DNA of 64,000 nucleotides from Endoryza sp044226045 (GTDB lineage: Bacteria > Bacteroidota > Bacteroidia > Chitinophagales > Chitinophagaceae): contig JBGAHR010000005.1 in the NCBI GenBank assembly GCA_044226045.1, forward strand, positions 1 to 64,000. Reading direction: 5' to 3'. The notes beneath the pieces were generated by a model that saw only the letters and a list, made by a program, of their open reading frames with translations, had not been told where the DNA came from and did no database searches. Within the stretch, counting starts at the first letter, position 1. The number at the start of each line of letters is the position of its first letter. Of the stretch, positions 7,858-17,427 are shown piece by piece. The translations under genes were made by a program, and so were the position numbers.

Positions 7858-9089
7858 TCCTTAATATCGTATTCTTTCAATTTCCGGTAAAGCGTTCTTT
7901 CGCTGATGCCAAGGTCTGCAGCCGCATCTTTTCTTTTTCCCCGGTGTTTCTTGAGCGCTTTCAATATCAGTTCTTTTTCAACGTCCATGATATTGAGTGA
8001 TTCCTCCACTTCTTCGTGGTGATGAATATCGTCATGCGGAATCATCACCGGCTGGTTGTGGTTAACGATGGGTTGAAGAACAGTTGGCTGAAAGCTATCC
8101 TGCGTTTTCAGTTCCTTGAGTTCGTTCAGGATGGCGGGATTCTGGGCGACGGTTCCGGGATTTTGCAAAATCTCCAGGAACATCTTTTTTAATTCCGTCA
8201 CATCTTTCTTCATATCAAAAAAGAGCTTGTACAGAATTTCTCTTTCATTGGAAAATTCATGCGTATTCGCAGCCATGGATCCTGCTACAACCGGTAAACG
8301 ATTCGCGCTGGCTTCCGGCAGGAATCGTCTGAGATCAGTTGCGGAGATCTGTTTTTCCGGAGAAAGAACGGAAATCTGCTCTGCAATGTTCTTCAATTCA
8401 CGCACATTGCCCGGCCATGGATAGTTTATTAACAGATTTTTCGCCTCCTCATCCAGTTGAATGGGGGCTGTTTTGTATCTCTCGGCAAAGTCAACGGCAA
8501 AACGGCGGAACAGAAGAGGGATATCTTCCTTACGATCTCTGAGGGCCGGTACCCGAATGGGAACCGTACTCAAACGATAGTAGAGATCTTCTCTGAATTT
8601 TCCCTGTTGGGTACGATCCAGCAGTTCCCGGTTGGTGGCGGCGATCACCCGTACATCTGTTTTCTGCACTTTGGAAGAACCTACTCTGATGTATTCACCG
8701 GTTTCCAATACCCGCAGTAACCGGGCCTGAGTGCCGAGTGGCAATTCGCCTATTTCATCGAGGAAGATGGTTCCGCCATTAACGGTCTCAAAATATCCTT
8801 TGCGGGAATCTACAGCTCCGGTAAAGGATCCCTTTTCGTGTCCGAAGAGCTCTGAGTCGATGGTTCCCTCAGGAATGGCGCCGCAGTTAACGGCAATAAA
8901 TGGGTTGTGCTTGCGTGCTGACAAAGAGTGGATCACCTGGGAGAACACTTCCTTACCCACGCCACTTTCCCCGTTGATCAGTACGGTCAGATCCGTATTG
9001 GAAACCTGTGCGGCTACCTGTAAGGCAAAATTCAGCGCAGGTGAATTTCCTATAATTCCAAACCTGTTTTTAATGCTTTGTATATCCAT
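7854..9089 (-). CDS. Sigma-54-dependent transcriptional activator without receiver domain
   Basis: 411 residues. A AAA+ central domain starts almost at the N-terminus: Walker A GESGVGKE (40-47), GSFTGA (87-92) in place of the usual GAFTGA, and Walker B FLDEIGE with Asp111-Glu112. A linker of about 100 residues follows, then a Fis-type helix-turn-helix (KKHRGKRKDAAADLGISERTLYRKL). No sensory or receiver domain is present, as in PspF. It overlaps lptE by 4 bases, so it may govern envelope-related genes, but no -24/-12 promoter was identified. Confidence 0.93.
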   Translation of the reverse strand: MDIQSIKNRFGIIGNSPALNFALQVAAQVSNTDLTVLINGESGVGKEVFSQVIHSLSARKHNPFIAVNCGAIPEGTIDSELFGHEKGSFTGAVDSRKGYFETVNGGTIFLDEIGELPLGTQARLLRVLETGEYIRVGSSKVQKTDVRVIAATNRELLDRTQQGKFREDLYYRLSTVPIRVPALRDRKEDIPLLFRRFAVDFAERYKTAPIQLDEEAKNLLINYPWPGNVRELKNIAEQISVLSPEKQISATDLRRFLPEASANRLPVVAGSMAANTHEFSNEREILYKLFFDMKKDVTELKKMFLEILQNPGTVAQNPAILNELKELKTQDSFQPTVLQPIVNHNQPVMIPHDDIHHHEEVEESLNIMDVEKELILKALKKHRGKRKDAAADLGISERTLYRKLKEYDIKE

Positions 9090-9171
9090 ATTATCTCTCC
9101 TCCAATTCTTTTTGAGTCCTGTTTATTCTTTTCTCTTCGATCTCATGAATCAGGCCATTTGAGAGGAGTGG

Positions 9172-10596
9172 TTAATTTGTCAGTTGCTTTCCAATCAATG
9201 TTCCCTTGGTACAATCGGTAACCACTACCTTCACATAATCGCCCTTTTTGAGTTTTGTATCCAGCTTCGGAAACACAATCACTTTGTTTTGTGAATTCCG
9301 GCCCATCCATTCATCCTTGTTTTTCTTGCTATCGCCTTCTATCAGCACTTCATACTCTTTACCCACGTCGCGTTGATTGCTTTCTTTTGATAAACGATAC
9401 TGAAGATCTACCACTTCCTGCAATCTTCTTTTCTTGGTTTCCTCTGGTATATCATCCTGGTATCTTCTCTGTGCCAGCGTGCCGGGCCTTTCGCTGTAGA
9501 AGAACATGTAAGCATAATCGTATTGGCTGAATTCCATGATGCTCAGGGTTTCGAGATGGTCTTCTTCCGTTTCGGTGCAAAAGCCACAAATCACATCGGT
9601 ACTGATGCCGCAATCGGGCATGATTTCCCGGATCCTGTTCACCCTGGCCATATACCATTCCCGGGTATACGTGCGGTTCATCAATTGCAGGATGCGGGTT
9701 GATCCGCTTTGAACCGGCAGGTGAATGTATTTGCAGATATTCTCGTATCGGGCCATGGTAAACAATACCTCATCAGTAATATCCTTGGGATGGGACGTTG
9801 AAAACCTGACCCGCAGCAGGGGAGAAATGAGTGCGACCTTTTCGAGCAATCGGGCAAATGTGATGATCTCGTCCCGCTGTTCGTCTACGAAATAATAACT
9901 GTCCACATTCTGTCCGAGCAGGGTCACTTCCCGGAATCCTCTTTCAAAAAGATCCTGGCATTCGCGAACAATCGACTCAGCATCACGACTTCTCTCTCTT
10001 CCCCTGGTAAATGGAACCACACAAAAGCTGCACATATTGTTACAACCGCGCATGATGCTTACAAATGCGGTCACGCCATTGCTGTCGAGACGAATGGGGG
10101 AGATGTCTGCATATGTTTCATCGCGACTGAGGAGTACATTCACCGCTTTCTGACCCGATTCAGCCTCCTCTATCAATGCCGGCAGGGTTCTGTAGGCATC
10201 CGGCCCCACAACCATATCTACGAGTTTCTCTTCCTCCAGTAACTTCGATTTCAACCGTTCGGCCATACATCCCAATACCCCCACCAGCATGCCCGGTTTG
10301 TTGGCTTTGGCCCGTTTGAAATCGTGCAATCTTTTGCGAACAGTCTGTTCTGCCTTTTCCCTGATAGAGCAGGTATTGAGCAGTACCAGGTCTGCTTCTT
10401 CTGCGTTTCGGGTGGCCCCAAAGCCATGATTGTTCAGAATGGATGCTACAATCTCACTGTCGCTGAAATTCATCTGGCATCCATAACTTTCTATATAGAA
10501 CTTACGAGGGTACACATTTGGATCCTGTTCAAAAGGTGCGAAAGCCTCACCCTGCCTGTTTTCGTCATGAACCTTGTTTATCATCAACTCAGACAT
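9172..10596 (-). CDS. miaB: tRNA-2-methylthio-N6-dimethylallyladenosine synthase MiaB
   Basis: 474 residues from the ATG at 10596. Longer forms starting upstream would add 47 residues without family character. Domains: N-terminal methylthiotransferase domain with cluster cysteines (YGCQMN, NTCSIR, GCMAERL), radical-SAM core with CNNMCSFCVVPF, and a C-terminal TRAM domain. It adds the methylthio group to i6A37 of tRNAs reading UNN codons. A MiaE-like hydroxylase at 50561 would act on its product. RimO, its ribosomal-protein paralogue, is at 44855. Confidence 0.97.
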   Translation of the reverse strand: MSELMINKVHDENRQGEAFAPFEQDPNVYPRKFYIESYGCQMNFSDSEIVASILNNHGFGATRNAEEADLVLLNTCSIREKAEQTVRKRLHDFKRAKANKPGMLVGVLGCMAERLKSKLLEEEKLVDMVVGPDAYRTLPALIEEAESGQKAVNVLLSRDETYADISPIRLDSNGVTAFVSIMRGCNNMCSFCVVPFTRGRERSRDAESIVRECQDLFERGFREVTLLGQNVDSYYFVDEQRDEIITFARLLEKVALISPLLRVRFSTSHPKDITDEVLFTMARYENICKYIHLPVQSGSTRILQLMNRTYTREWYMARVNRIREIMPDCGISTDVICGFCTETEEDHLETLSIMEFSQYDYAYMFFYSERPGTLAQRRYQDDIPEETKKRRLQEVVDLQYRLSKESNQRDVGKEYEVLIEGDSKKNKDEWMGRNSQNKVIVFPKLDTKLKKGDYVKVVVTDCTKGTLIGKQLTN

Positions 10597-10791
10597 TCCA
10601 AAAAATTTAAAGGGCAAAAGTAAGAAAAATTGAGGTTTAAAATGACAGGATGTCAGTTTCCTGGAAGATATTCTGCAGCCGATTTGTAGCGAAAAAGCCA
10701 CAGGAACCGCTTCCTGTTCCGGACACTTTCCTTTCAAACCTACTTTATAACCGTTTGCTCAATAGTTTCTTAACCCTATTCCGGCGAAATC

Positions 10792-10799
10792 TATTTTTG
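10792..10799 (+). promoter_or_regulatory. Candidate -7 box (TATTTTTG) of the receptor gene
   Basis: Matches the Bacteroidota TAnnTTTG consensus and lies 5 bases before the ATG at 10805. No clear TTG element is seen at the usual 19-21 base spacing upstream, so the call is weak. Confidence 0.35.
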
Positions 10800-10804
10800 C
10801 AGAC

Positions 10805-13255
10805 ATGTACATGAGAAGCTTCCAGGCAATCCTCTGCCTGCTTTTACTGTCTTTTTTCGCCAGGGGCCAGGGAGCGACTTCCGATCAGGGAGTAGTAGCC
10901 GGAAACCTGCTGGATGAAAAAAAGAATGCGATTGCGGGAGCCTCTGTTGAAATTACCCTGCTTAAAGACTCGGGTTTTAAAAAGGGAACGGTCAGCGACA
11001 AAGACGGAGGGTTTCAGTTCAGTCAATTGCCTATGGGGGTTTATAGTCTTAAAATTTCTTCTATCGGTTTTAAGACTTCTGTTATTGATAGCATTTCCAT
11101 CCGGCCGGAGCGGTTTGATTTCAACCTGAATGATATCATCCTACGGAACAGCGGTGATCAGCTCACAGAAGTGGTGGTATATGCCGAGAAACCGCTTATA
11201 CAGAGTAAGGAAGGGAATATCACGTTCAATGCGGGGGAATCACCGCTGAGTGCAGGATCCAACGCAAGCGATCTTTTAAAGAATGTTCCATTGGTTACGA
11301 ACGACCCGAATGGTAAAATAACCGTGCGGGGACGAGAACCCAAAATTCTGATAGACGATAAGCCTGTTGAACTAAATGCACAGCAACTGCAGGATTTTCT
11401 GGAATCGATGCCCGGCAGCATGATCGAAAGAATTGAAGTAATGACCAATCCTCCTCCGCAATATGCCAATGAACCGGGTGGAGTGATCAATATCGTTACC
11501 AAAAAGGGTAAAGTCGGTAAAACCGGCAGGATCAGCCTGTATGCCGGTACCCGGGGAGAGTATGGCATAAATGGAAATTTCAACCTTCGAAAAAAGGGAT
11601 TTTCACTAAACATCAATGTGGGAAGGGGATATAATGTTTTCGAAGGAAATGGGTATTCCAAAAGAAAGAACATCTATATCGATTCCGTAAACTATTTTAA
11701 TACCACCAGCCAATATCATAACGAAAATCAGCGGCCCAATGCCAGGATCAATCTCGACTATGATATCAATGAAAGAAATTCAATCAACACCACCTTTAAC
11801 TATAATCAGAATAATTTTGACAACAACAGCGATGCGGAGTTCATCAACCTGGATCAGCATCAACAGGTTTACCGATTGAGTCAACGAAACATTCGCGCCG
11901 AAGGATCGAGCAAAAACCCTTCGATGAGTTTCACGTACACACACAGAGGGAAAAAGCCGGGTGAAACCCTGCGTTTTTTTTCCAATGGCTATTTTTCCGA
12001 CAATCAGAATGACCGGTATTTTTTCCAGGAATACCTCAATCCTGATTATTCTTCCAATGGAACCGATTCCACCCAGCAGCAATTCAATGACAGCAGGAAT
12101 CGCGGTTACAATTTGCGGCTCGCCTACGACAAATTGTTTGATAACAAAACCACTTCTGTTTCCACCGGGGCTTACCTGAATCAGAATATCAGTGATGTGG
12201 AACTGCTTTCGCAATACCTGAAGAAACCCGAGAATATCTTCCTTAAAAGCGACCTGCTCAGTAATGATTTCCGATTTACCCAGGTGATCCGTAATCTCAG
12301 GCTTTCGGGCAGACAGATGTTAGGAAAGAGCAGCAGTGTTTCTACCGGATTTAACGTGGAAGAAACAGCTGTGAGGTTTGATCTGTATCAGCAAAAGCAG
12401 GAATCCACCAATAGTTACTGGACTTTTCTGCCTTTTTTCAATTTCAACAAACAATGGGAGGGAGTTGCCAACCTGACGCTTTCTTACCGAAGAACCATTC
12501 GAAGACCAGGTATTGGCGAACTCAATCCGGTCATTGACTATGCCGATCCATATAATCTTCGTTTCGGCAACATTGAATTACTTCCTTCCACCTCTCATAA
12601 TTTCGATTTTTTACTGGGAAGAAATGCGGATAAGTACTACCTGAATCTCGGCCTCGGATATAACATAGTGCAGGATGTTTATACGCAGATCAGAACCTTG
12701 CAGCCCGATGGCAAAACCTTTACTACCTGGCAGAATATTGATGACCGGCTTGAGTATGAAATCAGCACCTGGAATGGTTACCGGTTTTCTAAAACGGTAC
12801 GTCTTAATTTTAGCATGAGCTATACCTTTAACCGGTACAGTTTGAAGGACAGAACAACTTTTAAATACCAGAACGGCGGGTCGTTTAACTCCAATATCAA
12901 CGCGAACTATGCGCCAAAAGATGTTTGGAATTTTAATTCGAGTATGACCTTTAATCGTTTTGCCAATCCCCAGGGATATGTGAGATGGAATACCAGCATG
13001 AATTTCGGACTGCAAAGAAAGCTGTTTCAAAAGAGGTTCATTGTTACCGTTAATATCATAGACCCCATTCGCCAGCAGGAAAACAGAACCTTCACTTTGG
13101 GGCCCAATTTTGAACACGAATCCTACAGTTATACGCAAACCAGGAACTACCGGCTTACCCTGACCTGGAATTTCATACCTGTTCCGAAAAAGCCCACGGC
13201 GAAAGAACTGGAAGAACGCAACAAATTGAAAGCATTGCTGCCGTCGAAAGGCTGA
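10805..13255 (+). CDS. Outer membrane beta-barrel protein of the TonB-receptor-like family
   Basis: 816 residues. A signal peptide (cleavage near FFARGQG) is followed by a CarboxypepD_reg-like domain (about 28-110), a plug-like region with LTEVVVYAEKP and GGVINIVTKK, and a long beta-barrel rich in aromatic and Asn/Asp residues ending in a strand with a final lysine-rich tail (to KGKLLPSKG-like LLPSKG). Such proteins are outer-membrane receptors or transporters; the substrate is not visible. A TATTTTTG box at 10792-10799 lies 5 bases before the ATG, so a leaderless or very short leader mRNA is possible. A second in-frame ATG (10811) is an alternative start. Confidence 0.88.
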   Translation: MYMRSFQAILCLLLLSFFARGQGATSDQGVVAGNLLDEKKNAIAGASVEITLLKDSGFKKGTVSDKDGGFQFSQLPMGVYSLKISSIGFKTSVIDSISIRPERFDFNLNDIILRNSGDQLTEVVVYAEKPLIQSKEGNITFNAGESPLSAGSNASDLLKNVPLVTNDPNGKITVRGREPKILIDDKPVELNAQQLQDFLESMPGSMIERIEVMTNPPPQYANEPGGVINIVTKKGKVGKTGRISLYAGTRGEYGINGNFNLRKKGFSLNINVGRGYNVFEGNGYSKRKNIYIDSVNYFNTTSQYHNENQRPNARINLDYDINERNSINTTFNYNQNNFDNNSDAEFINLDQHQQVYRLSQRNIRAEGSSKNPSMSFTYTHRGKKPGETLRFFSNGYFSDNQNDRYFFQEYLNPDYSSNGTDSTQQQFNDSRNRGYNLRLAYDKLFDNKTTSVSTGAYLNQNISDVELLSQYLKKPENIFLKSDLLSNDFRFTQVIRNLRLSGRQMLGKSSSVSTGFNVEETAVRFDLYQQKQESTNSYWTFLPFFNFNKQWEGVANLTLSYRRTIRRPGIGELNPVIDYADPYNLRFGNIELLPSTSHNFDFLLGRNADKYYLNLGLGYNIVQDVYTQIRTLQPDGKTFTTWQNIDDRLEYEISTWNGYRFSKTVRLNFSMSYTFNRYSLKDRTTFKYQNGGSFNSNINANYAPKDVWNFNSSMTFNRFANPQGYVRWNTSMNFGLQRKLFQKRFIVTVNIIDPIRQQENRTFTLGPNFEHESYSYTQTRNYRLTLTWNFIPVPKKPTAKELEERNKLKALLPSKG

Positions 13256-13263
13256 TTGGTAAA

Positions 13264-13773
13264 TTACGCGGGTTTCTTAATGCGGGCAGCGAGCCAGCTG
13301 TTTTTTACCGGTACCATCCAACCGGTTTCCAGTTGACCTTTTGTTGCAGCCAGGTTATTGAAATAGATGGTATCCTCGTTGATGTATTGGTTGTCGAATG
13401 CATATTGCAACTGTGCCAGCGGAATCAACTGTATTTTATCTTTCACCAGGAAAGCCAGCGACTGCCTGTCAAATAACGCCACACCAAATACTTTTTCGAT
13501 TTCCTTGATCATTCTTACAGAGCTGTCCGTACTGCATCCGCTTACGCCCGTCGCGTTTTCGTCTGCCATGAGTACGATAAACTGACCGAAAAACAGATTG
13601 CCATATCCTTTTACCGGGGTGCCATGTGAGTTCCAGTTCTCAACAAAATGCTGCAGGATTTCTTCCACCTGTAGCGCTTCTCCCATGGAAAAAATTCTGC
13701 TCGACTGATAGATCCATACCCTGGAATCCGGTGCAAAGTCGGCGGGTAACAACTGTTGAAAATTCCAATTCAT
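13264..13773 (-). CDS. Conserved protein of unknown function (often mislabelled ABC transporter ATPase)
   Basis: 169 residues with no signal peptide, no membrane helix and no Walker motifs. It begins MNWNFQQLLPADFAPDSRVWIY; the PDSRVWIYQSSRIF region and GWMVPVKNSWLA near the end look conserved. From memory, similar Bacteroidota proteins are often labelled ABC transporter ATPase, but no ABC signature (Walker A, LSGGQ) is visible. It is convergent with the receptor gene, ending 8 bases from it. Confidence 0.7.
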   Translation of the reverse strand: MNWNFQQLLPADFAPDSRVWIYQSSRIFSMGEALQVEEILQHFVENWNSHGTPVKGYGNLFFGQFIVLMADENATGVSGCSTDSSVRMIKEIEKVFGVALFDRQSLAFLVKDKIQLIPLAQLQYAFDNQYINEDTIYFNNLAATKGQLETGWMVPVKNSWLAARIKKPA

Positions 13774-13861
13774 GGCACAAAAGTACGCTATTCAATAAAT
13801 ACCGGCTGTAGGGTATTGCCGGAAGGCTTTCAACTTTTTAAACTTGTATCAAACCCTCACC

Positions 13862-14680
13862 ATGGACCCAAAGGCCAGTCAGACCGGATCGATCATTACG
13901 GGTGTACTCCTGCTGGTCGTTGCAGGCCTTGTTCTGCCTTTGGCGATTGGCCTGATTGGCACTTATCCGGAACGGGTATGGATGGCTGGAATTTTTCTCT
14001 TTTTGATGGATTTATTATTCGTCTATGCCGCTGTCCGTTCTTTCCGACAAAGAAGGCTAAAGGTTGAAAACAGTAGCAGGGAAACCATTCATTTGAAAAA
14101 GGGAATAGCAAGTTTGTCGGCAACATTGCAGGAAGCGATAGTACCTGTATCGAACGCCGAAAGGCCGCTGGTACTTGTGAACTGGAGCCCGACGGCAGAT
14201 GAATGGAAGCAGTTTGTTCGTTGGGAGACCCGGGAAAGAAAAATGAATACGATCCTGGTGGGAATCGGATTGGCGGTCGGCTCTGCCGTGTTCATACATC
14301 TCCTTAAAAATGCCGGATGGGGTGTATCGCTTATCGTGGGCGGAGGAGTGGCAGTCATTTACAGCCTTATCAGTTATCAACTCACCATGTCTGTTATGGG
14401 CAAACCCATTGCCGGACACTATGAAATTATCATTAGTACCTGCTCTGTTTTAATGAATAACCGCCTGACGATTTTTGTAAGCGACCGCAGATGGGCCACC
14501 GGATGTGAAATTTTGGAAGAACCCGATCCCAAAATTCTAAAAATAGACTATTGCTGGAATACCAGGAGTGGAACGAACAGTGAGGAAATTCATATTCCTA
14601 TTCCCAAAGGTAAACTCGGAGAAGCTGTTCGACTGGTGGAAGCCCTCAATCAGTCTTTCGCCAGCAAGCATCCGAAATGA
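13862..14680 (+). CDS. Multi-pass membrane protein of unknown function
   Basis: 272 residues from the ATG at 13862 (a TTG start would add six residues). Helices lie at about 10-30 and 38-58 and again at about 130-190, with a cytoplasmic middle section and a C-terminal globular part (HYEIIISTCSVLMNNRL onward, ending in SFASKHPK). I do not recognise the family. The C-terminal section resembles a beta-rich PH-like fold by eye only. It runs convergent with the CCG-domain gene, leaving only about 9 bases between the two stop codons. Confidence 0.75.
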   Translation: MDPKASQTGSIITGVLLLVVAGLVLPLAIGLIGTYPERVWMAGIFLFLMDLLFVYAAVRSFRQRRLKVENSSRETIHLKKGIASLSATLQEAIVPVSNAERPLVLVNWSPTADEWKQFVRWETRERKMNTILVGIGLAVGSAVFIHLLKNAGWGVSLIVGGGVAVIYSLISYQLTMSVMGKPIAGHYEIIISTCSVLMNNRLTIFVSDRRWATGCEILEEPDPKILKIDYCWNTRSGTNSEEIHIPIPKGKLGEAVRLVEALNQSFASKHPK

Positions 14681-14689
14681 ACCGGCTCT

Positions 14690-15472
14690 TCAATCTTCCA
14701 GCGACTGGGCCACCAGTTCGGCAATATCCACCACTTTTACCGTTTCCTCTTTTTCCTTTGTCTTTACTCCATCGGTTAGCATGGTATTGCAGAATGGACA
14801 GGCAGATGCAATAAACGTGGCTTGTGTAGACAAGGCTTCCTCTGTTCTTTCCCAATTCACTCTTGTGGTACCTTTCTCTTCTTCCTTGAACATTTGCGCG
14901 CCGCCTGCGCCACAACACAAGCCGTTGCTTCGGCAACGTTTCATTTCCACCAGTTCGGCATCGAGCAATTCAATCACTTTACGGGGAGCCTCATAAATAT
15001 TGTTTGCCCTGCCCAGGTAGCAGCTATCGTGAAAAGTGATCTTTTTCCCTTTAAACAAACCACCCTCTTTCAACCGCACCTTACCTTCATCGATCAATTG
15101 CTGTAATAAGGTGGTGTGATGAATCACCTCATACTCTCCCCCCAGTTCACGATACTCATTTTTGAGGGTATTGAAGCAATGCGGGCAGGTCGTTACAATT
15201 TTCTTAATGCCATAATTGTTGAGGATTTGAATATTCTGGTAAGCCATCATCTGGAACATAAACTCATTACCAGCTCTTCGGACAGGATCCCCTGTACACA
15301 TTTCTTCCTTTCCTAATATGGCGAATTTGATACCGGCTTTCTGAAGAATGGAAGCGAATGCCCTTGTTATCTTCTGGGCACGCTGATCAAAACTACCCGC
15401 ACATCCTACCCAAAATAGAATTTCCGGTTGTTCGCCTGAAGCCATCATCTCGGCCATGGAAGGTACCTGCAT
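14690..15472 (-). CDS. CCG-domain Fe-S protein (heterodisulfide-reductase subunit B-like)
   Basis: 260 residues with two cysteine-rich CCG domains: VGCAG...TCPHCF in the first half, with CCGAGGAQMF and SACPFCN in the second. These bind an iron-sulfur cluster in HdrB/GlpC/LldE-type electron carriers. It begins MQVPSMAEM, the pattern I associate with this family. A partner with 4Fe-4S ferredoxin motifs and membrane helices lies at 23071-24375, about 7.6 kb away on the same strand. In other Bacteroidota such genes are usually adjacent. The product probably works at the membrane in electron transfer with an unknown substrate. Confidence 0.85.
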   Translation of the reverse strand: MQVPSMAEMMASGEQPEILFWVGCAGSFDQRAQKITRAFASILQKAGIKFAILGKEEMCTGDPVRRAGNEFMFQMMAYQNIQILNNYGIKKIVTTCPHCFNTLKNEYRELGGEYEVIHHTTLLQQLIDEGKVRLKEGGLFKGKKITFHDSCYLGRANNIYEAPRKVIELLDAELVEMKRCRSNGLCCGAGGAQMFKEEEKGTTRVNWERTEEALSTQATFIASACPFCNTMLTDGVKTKEKEETVKVVDIAELVAQSLED

Positions 15473-15791
15473 AGAAAAACTTTTGAAAAATAATGGGAAA
15501 CAATTTCACCGTACAAGCGGTCTGCCTACCGGTGAGATTATAGTGCAATGATAGACAATGGAATCGAAAAAATAATCAACAGTGTAAGAAATGGAAGCAA
15601 ACAGGAACAAAACTGCGGCAGGTATTTATCGGGCACAGACCGCGAGTACTGTTGTAAATTAACTTAATGAATGTAACACATCTGACAATCAATTCGCCGC
15701 ACCTGCACTTTCTTTGCAGGGTATGTTGAACAGAAGGCTTCTGCCAGACATACAAAACGATTTTTTTTACGTATATAAACAAAAGAAGTGT
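15473..15791. other. Intergenic region upstream of the YHS operon
   Basis: About 320 bases separating the divergent Fe-S gene and the YHS/DoxX operon. It contains TTTCTTTG at 15709-15716, one base off the TAnnTTTG -7 consensus, as a possible promoter for the operon. No tRNA, small RNA or other gene is apparent. Confidence 0.35.
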
Positions 15792-16259
15792 ATGAAAAAG
15801 TATGTAATGATGTTTGTAGTGTTCGCATTGGGCGTTCTTTCAGTGAAAGCTCAGGACCAAAGTGCCAGGAGAAAATCCTCTTTTAATCTGGAATCCGGGG
15901 TAGCTATCCAGGGATATGATCCGGTAGCTTACTTTTTACAGAACAAAGCGGTAAAGGGGTCAAAAGACCTGGCCGTTATTCACCAGGGAGTGTTGTATTA
16001 TTTTTCCAGTGTAGCCAACAAGGAGGAATTCAAAAAGAACCCGACTAAATATGAACCTGAATATGGTGGCTGGTGTGCCTATGCCATGGGAGCAAAAGGG
16101 GAGAAGGTGAGCATCGATCCCAAAACATTCAAGATTGTAAATGGCAAGCTCTACCTTTTCTATAATAAGCTTTTTAACAATACGCTGCCGGAATGGAATA
16201 AAGACGAAACGAACCTGAAGAAGAACGCGGATGTTAATTGGTCGAAAATTTTCAAATAA
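15792..16259 (+). CDS. Secreted YHS-domain protein
   Basis: 155 residues from the ATG at 15792, which begins a signal peptide (MKKYVMMFVVFALGVLSVKAQ); an upstream start would add a non-conserved 26-residue stretch. The mature part carries the YHS pattern (GYDPVAYF...VIHQGVLYYFSSVANKEEFKKNPTKYEPEYGGWCAYAM), seen in metal-binding periplasmic domains. It is the first gene of a co-oriented five-gene run (YHS, DoxX, barrel, DM13, YceI). The lone Cys of GWCAYAM is a possible metal or heme ligand. Confidence 0.87.
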   Translation: MKKYVMMFVVFALGVLSVKAQDQSARRKSSFNLESGVAIQGYDPVAYFLQNKAVKGSKDLAVIHQGVLYYFSSVANKEEFKKNPTKYEPEYGGWCAYAMGAKGEKVSIDPKTFKIVNGKLYLFYNKLFNNTLPEWNKDETNLKKNADVNWSKIFK

Positions 16260-16285
16260 TCGTTTATCAAACCAATCATCAAATC

Positions 16286-16687
16286 ATGAAACTGTCGACT
16301 ATTACCTGGTGGGTACTTAGAATCATTGCTACTGTAATCATGCTTTCCACCCTTTATTTCAAATTTACCGGTCATGAGCAGTCTGTACGGCTGTTTACAC
16401 AACTGAATATGGAACCCTGGGGACGAATTGGAACAGGGGTGATGGAACTGATTGCCTCTCTATTGATTTTATATCCCCGTACCACGGGAATAGGCGCCGC
16501 GCTGGGAGCAGGCCTCATGGCAGGGGCTATTTTCTTTCACCTGACCGTATTGTCAATCAAATTTGACGGAGATTATGGTCTTTTTTTGGAAGCAGTAATA
16601 GCCTTTGTGTGTTGCTTCATCCTGGCGCTGGCATTTCGACAGCAGGTATTCGACCTGGTGAAACTTAATAAAACCAAACAAGGATGA
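16286..16687 (+). CDS. DoxX-family membrane protein
   Basis: 133 residues from the ATG at 16286 with four membrane helices, the usual DoxX layout (GRIGTGVMELIASLLILYP, GLMAGAIFFHLTVL). DoxX-type proteins are linked to membrane thiol/quinone redox and detoxification. It is separated by 26 bases from the YHS gene and overlaps the next gene by four bases, so translation is coupled. Confidence 0.85.
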   Translation: MKLSTITWWVLRIIATVIMLSTLYFKFTGHEQSVRLFTQLNMEPWGRIGTGVMELIASLLILYPRTTGIGAALGAGLMAGAIFFHLTVLSIKFDGDYGLFLEAVIAFVCCFILALAFRQQVFDLVKLNKTKQG

Positions 16688-17409
16688 AAAAAATCGGACT
16701 GGCGGTATTGCTGATGCTATCCGCTATGCAGGTATTGAAGGCTCAAAAAACCAATTCCTACGTAGACCTGGCCGGAACGGTTGGTTCTTCACAGGGTAGT
16801 GGTGCAGCCTCGTATGTTTATAACTGGCAATTGGGATCGAAGAAGAAATTCGAAATAGGTATTGGTGGAAGATGGACCAGCTATTTCGGAACCAAGAAAG
16901 ACTTTATCTCTGCGGGGCCTGCGAAATACACCCGTTCTTTTACGGTGCCCTTCTTCATATTTTTTGCCGGGCAGCGGGAAGAAAACTTCGACACGCTTGC
17001 TGTGCAAAGACCCCTTGTTCATTCCATCAACGCACTCGTTAACCTGGGCTATCATTTCAATGACAAATGGTATGCGGGATTTAATATTGACCTGATCGGC
17101 GTCAGTTTTGGACGCAAATCCAGTTCCGTCTTTACCAGCCAGGGGATCACCAAAACGGATCCGGCCTCCAAGCCCAGCACTTTTAACCTGTTGTTGACGG
17201 GAGATCATGATAAAGGTTCATTGAATTCTGAGTTTTATGTCAGATATCGGATTAACCACAAATGGAGTGTGAGAGCCATTTATCAGTTCCTGTTTGTAGA
17301 ATATACTGCACAAACTGTAGAACAGACCTTTTCAGATGGTAAAAAGAACGATCTGTTTCGAAATAAAGTAAACAATGCTGGTATAGGGGTTTCCTATTTT
17401 TTCCATTAA
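16684..17409 (+). CDS. Predicted outer membrane beta-barrel protein
   Basis: 241 residues with a signal peptide (MKKIGLAVLLMLSAMQVLKAQ) and alternating aromatic/polar strands ending in a C-terminal FFH, as in outer membrane barrels. Function unknown. Its ATG overlaps the DoxX stop (ATGA), and it belongs to the redox/stress operon. Confidence 0.78.
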   Translation: MKKIGLAVLLMLSAMQVLKAQKTNSYVDLAGTVGSSQGSGAASYVYNWQLGSKKKFEIGIGGRWTSYFGTKKDFISAGPAKYTRSFTVPFFIFFAGQREENFDTLAVQRPLVHSINALVNLGYHFNDKWYAGFNIDLIGVSFGRKSSSVFTSQGITKTDPASKPSTFNLLLTGDHDKGSLNSEFYVRYRINHKWSVRAIYQFLFVEYTAQTVEQTFSDGKKNDLFRNKVNNAGIGVSYFFH

Positions 17410-17427
17410 TCCTGAATAATCACCAAG

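Noticed and set aside
9452..9658. Arg/His-rich minus-strand ORF within miaB
   Set aside because: An out-of-frame shadow of miaB, which has complete motifs in its own frame.
13264..13773. ABC transporter ATPase label
   Set aside because: The sequence has no Walker A, Walker B or LSGGQ motif, so I kept it as unknown function.
15473..15791. tRNA or small RNA gene in the intergenic gap
   Set aside because: No cloverleaf-like pairing, T-loop GTTCAAATC-type or CCA end was found by eye.
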